From Candidatus Babelota bacterium (GTDB lineage Bacteria; Babelota; Babeliae; Babelales; Vermiphilaceae), in the NCBI GenBank assembly GCA_003963225.1, contig RXKB01000040.1, positions 1-32,269 on the forward strand: a stretch of DNA of 32,269 nucleotides. Reading direction: 5' to 3'. The notes under the pieces were generated by a model that made no database searches, was not told the DNA's origin, and worked only from the letters and a program-made list of their open reading frames with translations. This document shows positions 1 to 6,712 of this stretch, one piece after another (the first letter of the stretch is position 1; each line of letters begins with the position of its first letter). A program made the translations under genes and the position numbers.

Positions 1-56
1 AAAAAAGAGAAAATATTTACTAACCTTGTTCTTGTTTAAGAATAATTATTGATAAG
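1..56. repeat. 56-nt direct repeat, left copy (identical to 32214-32269)
   Basis: Bases 1-56 are identical to the last 56 bases of the window. This is expected when a circular assembly graph is written out with its overlap, so the molecule is probably circular in the assembly (circularly permuted, or a linear genome with a collapsed terminal repeat). A real 56-bp terminal repeat cannot be excluded. The repeat contains a 10-bp palindrome (41-50) and a small TTCTT/AAGAA hairpin. No gene is interrupted at the junction. Confidence 0.9.
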
Positions 57-99
57 ACACATCTCGTGTATCTCACGCACGTAACTCACACTTATATGT

Positions 100-400
100 T
101 AGATTGTTAATAGTTAGTTTCTGATCTAGCTGATGTGTGAGACCCTGACGGTCCCACCCACCATCTATCTCTAATACCATTCTTACCGATAAGACAAGAA
201 CAATCCTAAAGGATCGTCCTCGCCTTCTCTCACTTGTACCTTTATTAGTTAATTTCTTAGTAAGCTAGCTCAAGAAACACTAACGGTTTCTTAATCTATC
301 TTCCTTACCAGTACTTTCTTCTCTATCTAACTTGTATTGTGTACATCTGACCTCAGACTAAAGTCTGATCTCATATATACCCATCCACATACATAATATT
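100..400 (-). repeat. Left arm of the inverted structured repeat
   Basis: Read on the minus strand, this arm has a rod-like hairpin at 341-380, an AAGAAAC/GTTTCTT hairpin at 272-292, the shared 16-mer hairpin at 201-216, and a long hairpin at 132-165. G-U wobbles at C344/A377, A140/C154 and in the shared 16-mer form only on the minus strand; on the plus strand they would be A-C mismatches. Homology to the right arm is clearest in the GATCCTTTAGGAT hairpin and in AGATCAGAAACTAA. Confidence 0.65.
341..380 (-). ncRNA. Structured unit C in the left arm
   Basis: On the minus strand GTATAT (380-375) pairs with ATGTAC (346-341) including one U-G wobble. TGA then pairs with TCA, and TCAGAC (368-363) pairs with GTCTGA (358-353) around the loop TTTA. 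This is a 15-pair rod with small internal loops. It is the left-arm counterpart of units A and B, being preceded by GGGTATAT-like sequence and followed by AGAGAAGAAA and GTACT, but its stem sequence is different. Confidence 0.5.
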
Positions 401-541
401 ATTCTCTTTTTCTTATGTACAAAAAGGGTGTTAAGTATGATTAAGATTTGAGAAATAATCAATATTTATGTACTAGATCGGAATAAGATGCCTTAGCATC
501 TTGTTACGAGCTATACATATCTGATGAGAAAGTACTGGTGA

Positions 542-595
542 GACGGGTATCTGATTGGAGCTAGCTTTAGCTAGATACAATTGGATACGATAGTC
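542..595 (+). ncRNA. Structured unit A (GACGGGTAT/ATACGATAGTC)
   Basis: Nested pairings are GAC 542-544 with GTC 593-595, GTATC 547-551 with GATAC 584-588, ATTG 554-557 with CAAT 578-581, and CTAGC 561-565 with GCTAG 570-574 closed by the loop TTTA. A second hairpin, TAAGAA/TTCTTA, follows at 606-624. Compared with unit B, stem pairs change on both sides, which supports a real fold. Function is unknown. Whether it acts as RNA or single-stranded DNA cannot be decided from sequence. Confidence 0.55.
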
Positions 596-655
596 GTTAT
601 ATAACTAAGAAACAATTGTTCTTATTAAGTACTATTAGAGAAGAAATAAGTACTA

Positions 656-715
656 GACGGGTATATGTGTTGGTGGGCTAGCTTTAGCTAGAACAACAAT
701 ACGTATACGATAGTC
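656..715 (+). ncRNA. Structured unit B (tandem copy of unit A)
   Basis: Same architecture as unit A: GAC 656-658 with GTC 713-715, GTATA 661-665 with TATAC 704-708, TGTTG 668-672 with CAACA 694-698, and CTAGC 678-682 with GCTAG 687-691 around the loop TTTA. The internal loops GG and GATA are identical to unit A, while two stems differ by paired changes. It is followed, as in A, by AAGAAACAATTG. Confidence 0.55.
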
Positions 716-845
716 TATTAGGTTAAGAAACAATTGAGATTAAGTACGTGTTAATAAGAATACAAGTGAACTAAGAGGTGAGCGATCCTTTAGGATTGAT
801 CAGCTATTAGTGGGTAAGATGTACTAATAAGAATGATATTAGAGA

Positions 846-885
846 TATTAGGTAGTGAGCACCATTGGGTGCTTGCTAGCTAATA
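846..885 (+). other. Long hairpin closing the right arm
   Basis: Seventeen pairs enclose the loop ATTG (864-867), with one G-G mismatch (852/879). Two G-U wobbles (857/874 and 856/875) exist only on the plus strand. The counterpart in the left arm is the minus-strand hairpin at 132-165 with a different stem sequence; both are preceded by TATTAGAGATA and followed by GATCAGAAACTAA. Confidence 0.6.
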
Positions 886-906
886 GATCAGAAACTAAAT
901 ACTTAT

Positions 907-933
907 GTATCAGAATTGATTCCGTTCTGATAC
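907..933. terminator. 9-bp hairpin at the end of the last late gene
   Basis: GTATCAGAA (907-915) and TTCTGATAC (925-933) form a perfect 9-bp stem. It overlaps the last codons and stop of the GIY-YIG gene. On the minus strand no T-tract follows, so it may be a weak or factor-dependent terminator, an RNA processing site, or the outermost hairpin of the right arm (an extra T-G pair forms only on the plus strand). Confidence 0.4.
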
Positions 934-1296
934 TCCTAATAAAGCACAAGATGATAAAGGATAACACTCATATTTACCTCCAAAACTCTTATTTGGTATG
1001 TACCTTGAATCCTTTAACATCTTGTGTATCTGTTGTTCTCGTACATAAATACTAGTAGCTGATCCACTCACTAGCTTCAACACTGTACACGAATAAGGTA
1101 TTGACTTAAATCTATTCTCAATATTACTAGTAATCCCCACTTTAATGAAGCTCTCTCCATACCCATCACACCTAATAATATACATATAACCAATACCATT
1201 ATTCTTAAGACAATGTCTCTTGAATTGATCTAAAGTACATCCTCTAAATTTAGGTTTCTTAAGCTTCTTAAACTTAATTGTTTTAGGCTTTCTCAT
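910..1296 (-). CDS. GIY-YIG nuclease, probable free-standing homing endonuclease (copy 1)
   Basis: A 128-residue protein with the GIY-YIG/T5orf172-like core: YMYIIRC as the first strand, FIKVGIT as the second motif, an arginine in ENRF, and a glutamate in VREQQIHKML, ending in FGGKYECY. It lacks the zinc-binding N-terminal module of the two other copies and instead has a short lysine-rich leader. Its ATG overlaps the endolysin stop (TGATG) and no good Shine-Dalgarno sequence is visible, so translation is probably coupled; a GTG one codon earlier is the alternative start. Nucleases of this type usually cut one strand or both to spread their own gene. It sits at the 3' end of the late operon next to the structured non-coding region. 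The family is clear; cleavage activity and target are inference. Confidence 0.75.
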   Translation of the reverse strand: MRKPKTIKFKKLKKPKFRGCTLDQFKRHCLKNNGIGYMYIIRCDGYGESFIKVGITSNIENRFKSIPYSCTVLKLVSGSATSIYVREQQIHKMLKDSRYIPNKSFGGKYECYPLSSCALLGVSERNQF

Positions 1297-1739
1297 CACA
1301 CTAACTCGAAATGTACAAGATCAAGAAACACTGACTTACCTTGTTGTTTTCTTACCTTCTTATATGAATCAATAGCTACTTGAGAACTACTATAATTCCT
1401 AATATCCCCTAACCAACACCCACCCCAACGTACAGGTATATTTAACTCTATAGCTGCTAATCTCACAGCTTCAGCTATTTGTATATAGTAGCTCGCATCC
1501 CAATTAACTTTATTATCAACTAAAGCAACTAGATCAACAGCTTTACCCTCTATATGTTTACTCTTGAGAGTTTGAGTCTTCCCTTCCTTTAATAATTGTT
1601 TTTGTCTTGCTATTGTTCTCACACCCTCATTAACTCGAAAATCAACCTGAGTTAACTGTATCGCTCTCTTAACAACTAATACTAGTTTTTGATCAACTCC
1701 TACTAAAGTATCAAGAGATTTCTTGCCTAAAACAAACAT
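1296..1739 (-). CDS. Endolysin, M15-family L,D-/D,D-peptidase
   Basis: A 147-residue single-domain zinc peptidase that would cleave peptidoglycan stem peptides at the end of infection. The M15 signature is complete: the SKHIEGKAVDL motif supplies the zinc ligands His62 and Asp69, and the C-terminal VHFEL supplies His143. WGG (105-107) and an Arg-rich GVRT motif (39-42) also match the T5-endolysin/VanY type. Length is close to the 137 residues of the T5 enzyme. There is no signal peptide and no cell-wall-binding domain, as expected for a Gram-negative host with a holin. A strong GGAGG ribosome site precedes the ATG. The holin gene lies upstream in the same operon, separated by four small genes. 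Confidence 0.88.
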   Translation of the reverse strand: MFVLGKKSLDTLVGVDQKLVLVVKRAIQLTQVDFRVNEGVRTIARQKQLLKEGKTQTLKSKHIEGKAVDLVALVDNKVNWDASYYIQIAEAVRLAAIELNIPVRWGGCWLGDIRNYSSSQVAIDSYKKVRKQQGKSVFLDLVHFELV

Positions 1740-1757
1740 ACCATCCTCCTCTTATAA

Positions 1758-1973
1758 TTAATAAATATTACCATAATTCATACACCCAAGAATATGATAA
1801 TAGCTGACTAAAGTATCTAAATCAAACAGAACATACTCTAATATATGTATCTTCCTTGTATATGTATATTCTGAACCATCTCTATATATTACTCGATACA
1901 TTACTGTACGATCACCTATATATGTTGTATCAAAACACAATACATTATCAGATATATGTTCTATTTGATTCAT
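1758..1973 (-). CDS. Small protein of unknown function (71 aa)
   Basis: A 71-residue protein with a perfect AAGGAGG ribosome site 8 bases before its ATG. It sits between a 55-residue protein and the endolysin in the lysis/tail-tip part of the operon. The core YRVIYRDGSEYTYTR looks like a pair of beta strands and faintly recalls KTSC-type domains, but the typical C-terminal motif is missing, so I do not name it. It has no membrane segment or signal peptide, which argues against its being a spanin. Confidence 0.7.
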   Translation of the reverse strand: MNQIEHISDNVLCFDTTYIGDRTVMYRVIYRDGSEYTYTRKIHILEYVLFDLDTLVSYYHILGCMNYGNIY

Positions 1974-1989
1974 AGCTCAACCTCCTTTC

Positions 1990-2157
1990 TTAAACTGTTA
2001 TATCAGTAATAGGTAATAGAGTCCAATCAGACCAATCACCAAAGCTGAATAAACCTAAAATAATTGAGACCAACCTCGATCTAACTTGAATCTCACTACC
2101 ACAAATATTACCATCTGAATCGTAATAATTAACAACTCGTATTTCTCGCTCAAACAT
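1990..2157 (-). CDS. Small protein of unknown function (55 aa)
   Basis: A 55-codon reading frame starting at 2157 and ending with TAA at 1990-1992. Its ATG overlaps the stop of the collagen-like gene by one base (TAATG), and an AAGGAGGTG ribosome site lies just upstream inside that gene, so it is very likely translated. It begins MFEREIRVVNYYDSDGNICG and has a tryptophan-rich C-terminal part with GDWSDW. Position beside tail-fibre genes suggests a small tail-associated or assembly protein, but this is only context. Confidence 0.7.
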   Translation of the reverse strand: MFEREIRVVNYYDSDGNICGSEIQVRSRLVSIILGLFSFGDWSDWTLLPITDITV

Positions 2158-2717
2158 TAGAACACCTCCTTAATCGTATATGCTCGTATTGTACCTGTTG
2201 TATTAGCATTTGAACTGTTAGCTCTTATTGTTACTGTATTAGCTATTGTAGTATTAACTGTAGTTGTATTTGTTATATTACTAGTAACAGGTTTATTAGT
2301 ACTAACAACACCTGATAACTCACTAAATAAAGAACCACTAACACCACCCGCTCGTACAGTAAACGTACCTTGTACCTCAAATCCACGGCCATTACCAGTA
2401 AAGGTAGCTGTACCTAGAGCCATAGTTAATACAAGAATATTCGTACTATTAAGCTTTAAATTGATAACAAGATTACTGTTAACTATTGATGTTTTAACTA
2501 CTGAGCCAGTTAACCTTAGTTCATAATTGCTACCAACAGTTAAATAATTAGCAGGAATATTCAATGTATTTGTCTCTGTAGTTGATGTATTAGTAAATGC
2601 TATATTAGAAGTTCCGACAACCTTAAGCGGTGTTGGAGCAGGATTACCCTGTATACCTTGAGGTCCTTGATCACCTTTAGGTCCGCCCACTATCGCCTTA
2701 TAATTTAATATACTCAC
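2157..2717 (-). CDS. Collagen-like fibre protein (186 aa)
   Basis: The N-terminus has a short Gly-X-Y stretch (residues about 11-26, GGPKGDQGPQGIQG) that would form a trimeric collagen-like stalk. It is followed by about 150 residues rich in Thr, Asn and Val that look like a beta-structured head. Such proteins are often minor head or tail fibres. The start is GTG at 2717, supported by an AGGGGG ribosome site about 8 bases upstream; the nearby ATG is out of frame and stops at once. It lies in a tight run with the 99-residue protein upstream and the 55-residue protein downstream. The exact virion location is unknown. Confidence 0.7.
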   Translation of the reverse strand: MSILNYKAIVGGPKGDQGPQGIQGNPAPTPLKVVGTSNIAFTNTSTTETNTLNIPANYLTVGSNYELRLTGSVVKTSIVNSNLVINLKLNSTNILVLTMALGTATFTGNGRGFEVQGTFTVRAGGVSGSLFSELSGVVSTNKPVTSNITNTTTVNTTIANTVTIRANSSNANTTGTIRAYTIKEVF

Positions 2718-2729
2718 AACATCACCCCC

Positions 2730-3029
2730 TTAATTATTCTTAAGTATACGGAACTGAACACCATCATCAGCTACAACTTTAATATTACTCCAATTACCAC
2801 TGAATACAGCAGAATCAGCTACAGAAGCTGTACTAATTAGAGTCACTACAGTTGTCCAAATATCAGATGCTATTGGGAATAAAGAACCGTATACAACGAC
2901 ATTGCCAGCCCCATAAGTCTGAATGGTAAACGTATTACCTGATCCCTCTAAAACATAAGGGTCACCAGATGTACTCATATCAATTGGTTTCATACTTGTT
3001 ATTGTTTGAATGTATTTAGTTGTTGCCAT
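2730..3029 (-). CDS. Small beta-rich protein, possible virion component (99 aa)
   Basis: A 99-residue soluble protein with alternating hydrophobic residues and the C-terminal VVADDGVQFRILKNN, suggesting a compact beta fold. An AAGGAG ribosome site lies within the last codons of the holin gene, and only one base separates the two genes. Lying between holin and the collagen-like fibre, it may be a decoration or fibre-accessory protein. I recognise no family. Confidence 0.6.
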   Translation of the reverse strand: MATTKYIQTITSMKPIDMSTSGDPYVLEGSGNTFTIQTYGAGNVVVYGSLFPIASDIWTTVVTLISTASVADSAVFSGNWSNIKVVADDGVQFRILKNN

Positions 3030-3030
3030 A

Positions 3031-3315
3031 TTATTTGTCTCCTTTTAATCCTAATTTATCTTTTAAAATCTTAATGGTAGTTTCAGTTCCGAGTGAACCT
3101 AAGAACGCACCGAACCCTAAGATAACTAATGGGCTAGCACTAGTGAATGTTAATAGTAACATCCCTGCCATTAAACTAGTCATCCCGTTCAAAATTGCCT
3201 TCCCTATAATTGCCTTGTATGTATATGGTTGTTCTGATACTAGAATCTTACCAATTGCTATCAATATACCTATAATGAATAGTAGTATGGCTAAGAAATA
3301 TTCTCCCCCAGTCAT
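3031..3315 (-). CDS. Probable holin (94 aa, three membrane segments)
   Basis: A small membrane protein with hydrophobic segments at about residues 5-22, 41-58 and 61-79, and a lysine-rich C-terminus (KILKDKLGLKGDK), the usual charge pattern of a holin with a cytoplasmic tail. It would form the membrane lesion that releases the M15 endolysin. A strong AAGGAGG ribosome site precedes the ATG. It lies directly after the second spike gene, as holins lie close to tail fibre genes in T7-like phages. The call rests on size, topology and position, not on a recognised holin family. Confidence 0.72.
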   Translation of the reverse strand: MTGGEYFLAILLFIIGILIAIGKILVSEQPYTYKAIIGKAILNGMTSLMAGMLLLTFTSASPLVILGFGAFLGSLGTETTIKILKDKLGLKGDK

Positions 3316-3328
3316 TTTGTTTACCTCC

Positions 3329-5722
3329 TTACGCTAATGTGAGAGTTACTGATCTGGTAATCCCGTCAGAACCTCTTAACTTCAATCTTACCTGAGTATC
3401 TGAAACCGCCTCGAACGCCAACTCACCATTACCAGTTAAAGTAACAGAACTAGGCGGTATCATTCTTAAATCATTAATCCATCCTTTACCAAATCTAGAA
3501 CCACTAGTACCAACTGTAGCAACAGTGCTATTACTAGTATCAGGTCTTATTGGTTGATTGATCCTAAAATATGTAGCTTGTGCCTCAGTAATAGTAGCAG
3601 CACCAATCTTAGTCTTAACACTAACATCAGATACAAGATTAGTTTCCGTAACAGAATCTATAGTTGTTGATCCAGTACTAGATTCAACCTTAAGATTATA
3701 AGGCGTATCCCATAAAGATTGATTAAACGCTGGTAAATACTCTAATCTCATTGTTTGATATGCATTAACACCAGTACTACCACCAGTTCTGAATCCCATA
3801 ACAACACCACTATAGTTAATACGTCCTTTCTTAGCTTGAGAACTATCACCAAAATATATATCTTGATATTGTCCACCATTAAGCTTCAATGTAGCAGGAT
3901 CTTCATATATTGAACCAGTGCCAGACGTAATAGAGCCTTTAATATTCAAACTACCACCTAATCTATTAATACCAGATAAAGGTCTGAACACATTAGAACC
4001 TCGACCATAAATATTAAAGTAAGCACTAGATGGACTAGCATTTGCTCCCTCAATATTGATAGCTAATGACTCTTTAGTACTTGTATATGAACCATATCTA
4101 TCTGTAGTTGTAGTACCATCTAATTTCTTAATAACTCGTTCTGCTGGTTCTGTATGACAGTCAATAAACGTAATCCTAGCGCACTTACCTAAACGTACAA
4201 TAAAGGGATCATAAGAAGCAAAACGACAAGATATATAACGTTGACCCCATATTCTCTTATAACTGTTAGCTGCTGGTGAATCAATCCACATAGCTCCTGC
4301 ACTAATACCCTCTAATGTATGATTCTTATCAGTTCTAATATCTTCCCATACACGTCTACCAGTTAAATACTCAGATTCAGTTGTGAACATACGATAACCA
4401 GTAACATCACTAGCACCATAACCGCCTCTATTATCAGTAACCAAGCCATATACATCATCATAATAAGGTGCTGGATCAGTAGTGGTTATAGTCACTGTAT
4501 TACCACTAAGAGTTATAACACTACTAGATTTATTAGCGGTAAAGTTACTAAAGTTAGATGTACTCTCAGTATTATCAACACAAGTAATCACATTACCATC
4601 TAACAAATAAGCAGCTGAATTAAATAATGGTTTTGATGTATCTTGTACTTCAGAAGCACCATACAACACCATCATAAGATTATCTAAAGTCTCAGTTAAT
4701 GTATTACCAATAGCTATAGTGTACTCACCAAAATCAGCAGTATTACCAAATACAAATACTTGTTCACCAAGAGTTAATGTATCCCCTTGAGTTGGATTAC
4801 CACTAAATGTGATAGTTAAGTACTTAAGATAATCAGAACCATAAGAACTATAACCACTCTTAAACTTAGCACCTAAGATCACATATCTCCACCTACCACC
4901 TGATAAAGAACAATAATCCATACATAACCCATCAGCACCAGATTGAACAGAAGCAGGATTATAGACATTATCCCAACCCTTCAATTCACTTAATAAAGCT
5001 GATCTCGTAACATCAATGTACACATTCGCAAACTTATGATGTCCTAATACAACACACTCTCTTAAATCAACTTCAACCCTACAACCAACAAATACGCCAA
5101 CATCCCATACAGGATCACCACCAATCATATTGTTAGGATGAGTACTAGCCCAAGATACATTATGTTCAATAACAACAGGTACATTAAACTTGATACCATT
5201 ATTCTCTATTTGTATACAAGCTACTAATGGATCATCATGTGAGTCATCAGAACTATCTCTATAGTTACGTCTTGTTAATACAGTTCTAAAACTAGATGCA
5301 TCACCAATAAATTCAAATGCTGTATTAACATGATGATGTTTAAAGATCTGTCTACTCTCACCATCACTATACCATTTCTGACCCTCTTTTCTTAATATTA
5401 AAGGAGCATTGAATATATAACGTCCATTCGGTATATATACATTATCCACATCACTAATAGAAGCCATCCAAGCAGCACACCACGCAACTGATACATTCTC
5501 CCATCCTCCTAACTTAACTCCAGCATACGCAATAGGAACACCAGTAAACGCACTCTCAGCATCCTCTAATGCATCATAATAATCACTTAATTTATGTAGC
5601 GTACCATCATTAATAGGTACACCATTTGAGAAATCTAGAATTGTTGTATTAATATTATGTTTTATACCTCTAATATCCTTACCTATCTCACTAATAGTTT
5701 CAGGCAGATAATTTATTGTCAT
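3329..5722 (-). CDS. Tail spike 2, beta-helix receptor-binding protein (797 aa)
   Basis: A large spike without a virion-anchor domain: it starts directly with a short leader and a pectate-lyase-like helix (DVDNVYIPNGRYIFNAPLIL near residue 95). It shares blocks in the same order with tail spike 1: TRRNYR near 152, WDVGVFVGCR near 206, an inserted domain around YLTITFSGNPTQGDTLTLG (300-400), DPAPYYDD, and a DNRGGYGASD block. The C-terminus ending SDTQVRLKLRGSDGITRSVT is typical of phage tail-fibre tips. Its ATG overlaps the stop of a separate anchor gene (ATGA), so the two are translated together and probably assemble together. Likely role: receptor recognition and perhaps polysaccharide depolymerisation; no catalytic residues can be assigned by eye. 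Confidence 0.82.
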   Translation of the reverse strand: MTINYLPETISEIGKDIRGIKHNINTTILDFSNGVPINDGTLHKLSDYYDALEDAESAFTGVPIAYAGVKLGGWENVSVAWCAAWMASISDVDNVYIPNGRYIFNAPLILRKEGQKWYSDGESRQIFKHHHVNTAFEFIGDASSFRTVLTRRNYRDSSDDSHDDPLVACIQIENNGIKFNVPVVIEHNVSWASTHPNNMIGGDPVWDVGVFVGCRVEVDLRECVVLGHHKFANVYIDVTRSALLSELKGWDNVYNPASVQSGADGLCMDYCSLSGGRWRYVILGAKFKSGYSSYGSDYLKYLTITFSGNPTQGDTLTLGEQVFVFGNTADFGEYTIAIGNTLTETLDNLMMVLYGASEVQDTSKPLFNSAAYLLDGNVITCVDNTESTSNFSNFTANKSSSVITLSGNTVTITTTDPAPYYDDVYGLVTDNRGGYGASDVTGYRMFTTESEYLTGRRVWEDIRTDKNHTLEGISAGAMWIDSPAANSYKRIWGQRYISCRFASYDPFIVRLGKCARITFIDCHTEPAERVIKKLDGTTTTDRYGSYTSTKESLAINIEGANASPSSAYFNIYGRGSNVFRPLSGINRLGGSLNIKGSITSGTGSIYEDPATLKLNGGQYQDIYFGDSSQAKKGRINYSGVVMGFRTGGSTGVNAYQTMRLEYLPAFNQSLWDTPYNLKVESSTGSTTIDSVTETNLVSDVSVKTKIGAATITEAQATYFRINQPIRPDTSNSTVATVGTSGSRFGKGWINDLRMIPPSSVTLTGNGELAFEAVSDTQVRLKLRGSDGITRSVTLTLA

Positions 5723-6141
5723 GTTGTTAATCCTCCTTTTGCGTTGTTATATATTAATAAATAATTAATTGGATTACCATCAACATCCTTCTCAGCTATA
5801 GCATAATCAATTTCTTGAATAATACGATATATACGCTCAAAATCATAATTTAGATTACTTGGGGTAATATTATTAAGAGCATTACTATAACCTAATGTAC
5901 GCGCCCTTGGAGTCACTCGAGTAATAACCACAGTACCAGTTATGCTTGAATAAAAGATAACCTTCCCACCATTATTACTTTCTAGAGTATTAACTTGTAC
6001 ATAATAAAGCGATTTAGGTACCTCATTACCATTCAAAGTAATCCTAATGTTTTCCTTATCATAAATAAAGAAATCCAACTGAAACTCTTTATCATTAAAA
6101 GCACTGAATTCATTGTAGGGTATCTCTACTTCAATTGTCAT
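5719..6141 (-). CDS. Stand-alone tail-fibre anchor protein (T7 gp17 N-terminus-like, 140 aa)
   Basis: A 140-residue protein homologous over its whole length to the first ~115 residues of tail spike 1. Both have a V-E-V/L-P start, F-IYDK-NI, a hydrophobic GTVVITR strand, RARTLGYSNALNNITPSNLN, and a helix with RIIQEI. This is the podovirus tail-fibre N-terminal domain (T7 gp17 type), which binds the tail at the adaptor-nozzle junction. I place the start at the internal ATG 6141, which has an AAGGAG ribosome site 8 bases upstream, rather than 39 bases earlier. It overlaps the preceding gene by 11 bases and the following spike by 4. It probably acts as the docking piece for spike 2. Confidence 0.82.
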   Translation of the reverse strand: MTIEVEIPYNEFSAFNDKEFQLDFFIYDKENIRITLNGNEVPKSLYYVQVNTLESNNGGKVIFYSSITGTVVITRVTPRARTLGYSNALNNITPSNLNYDFERIYRIIQEIDYAIAEKDVDGNPINYLLIYNNAKGGLTT

Positions 6142-6712
6142 ATTTATTCTCCTTAAACTTTTTGTTATATTCAAATTCATTATTGATGTATGCTAAAGAA
6201 GCCGAAACAACTCCTCCATCCACATACACAATATCTGTTATTAATTTATCAATCATCCAAATACCATTATTACTAATAGCTTTAGATTTGATAATATTTG
6301 AGGTAATAAGTACATCTGATATATTAGTGATTGATTCACATTCAAGTATATTAACAGTACTAAAAACATTAACATTAATAATACATTGATCACAATACGG
6401 TATATCAATCATACAAGAATTACTCGATACATACACAACACCATTAACTCTTATACCACTCAATATACATGAATCCCCTATTAACTTAATATCCCCATTA
6501 ATAATTCCCTCACCATATAAACTTGTATTCTCTAATACCAATACATCTGATATATCATATATACCTCGTTTAAGATATACCTTCTTATTATTCAGATTAT
6601 CCAAATGTTTCAGTGAAGAAACAAAGACATCATATTCAGAACGTCTCTTTATCTCTTCACCTATACACCCAAAAGAAGCTTTTATTGAATCCAATAAATT
6701 AACTTCAGTCAT
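6131..6712 (-). CDS. Short beta-helix protein in the spike cluster (193 aa)
   Basis: A 193-residue protein whose middle repeats short hydrophobic strands in pectate-lyase style (VYLKRGIYDISDVLVLENTS, then many I-x-V-x strands), so it is probably a right-handed beta-helix. It has neither the anchor domain nor the tip of the neighbouring spikes. Its ATG lies inside the 3' end of the spike 1 gene (8-base overlap) and no Shine-Dalgarno sequence is visible, so it depends on translational coupling. It could be a third, small receptor-binding subunit, an adaptor between spikes, or a decayed spike. Length and intact frame favour a functional gene. Confidence 0.65.
   Translation of the reverse strand: MTEVNLLDSIKASFGCIGEEIKRRSEYDVFVSSLKHLDNLNNKKVYLKRGIYDISDVLVLENTSLYGEGIINGDIKLIGDSCILSGIRVNGVVYVSSNSCMIDIPYCDQCIINVNVFSTVNILECESITNISDVLITSNIIKSKAISNNGIWMIDKLITDIVYVDGGVVSASLAYINNEFEYNKKFKENKYDN

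Larger units (their letters stand above)
480..900 (+). repeat. Right arm of the inverted structured repeat
   Basis: Read on the plus strand, this arm has a 10-bp hairpin with loop CTTA (482-505), two tandem copies of a GACGGGTAT...ATACGATAGTC unit (542-595 and 656-715), the shared 16-mer hairpin (783-798), and a long hairpin with loop ATTG (846-885). AGTACT palindromes at 531-536, 628-633 and 649-654 separate the units. The arm carries one more unit than the left arm, consistent with a local tandem duplication. Confidence 0.65.
1..909. other. Structured non-coding region made of two inverted arms
   Basis: No credible gene lies here. The minus strand of about 100-400 and the plus strand of about 480-900 are diverged copies of each other, so the region is an imperfect inverted duplication centred near the GTAC at 417-420. 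Blocks kept in the same order in both arms are a GGGTAT unit with a TTTA-loop hairpin, an AGAGAAGAAA block followed by GTACT, a TAAGAAAC hairpin, TACAAGTGA, an identical 16-mer hairpin (783-798 and the complement of 201-216), GGTAAGA, TATTAGAGATA, a long hairpin, and AGATCAGAAACTAA. Ten GTAC sites punctuate it. It lies beyond the last late gene and upstream of the early promoters. It could be the replication origin, a pair of divergent non-coding RNAs, or both. This is my own reading and I recognise no named family. Confidence 0.75.

Noticed and set aside
381..390. DnaA-box-like TGTGGATGG on the minus strand
   Set aside because: Two mismatches to the consensus and no cluster of further boxes nearby.
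515..560. Hammerhead-like CTGATGA...GAAA sequence
   Set aside because: CTGATGAGAAA lacks stem II and no suitable flanking helices or cleavage site are present.
1..909. tRNA genes or a CRISPR array among the repeats
   Set aside because: The units do not form a cloverleaf with T- and D-arm motifs, and the repeats are neither regularly spaced nor separated by unique spacers.
855..1055. 66-residue plus-strand frame at the edge of the non-coding region
   Set aside because: It overlaps the long hairpin and the end of the GIY-YIG gene, has no ribosome site, and its translation looks like antisense of that gene.
1758..2157. Rz/Rz1 spanin pair in the two small genes before the endolysin
   Set aside because: Neither protein has a membrane anchor, lipobox or periplasmic coiled coil.
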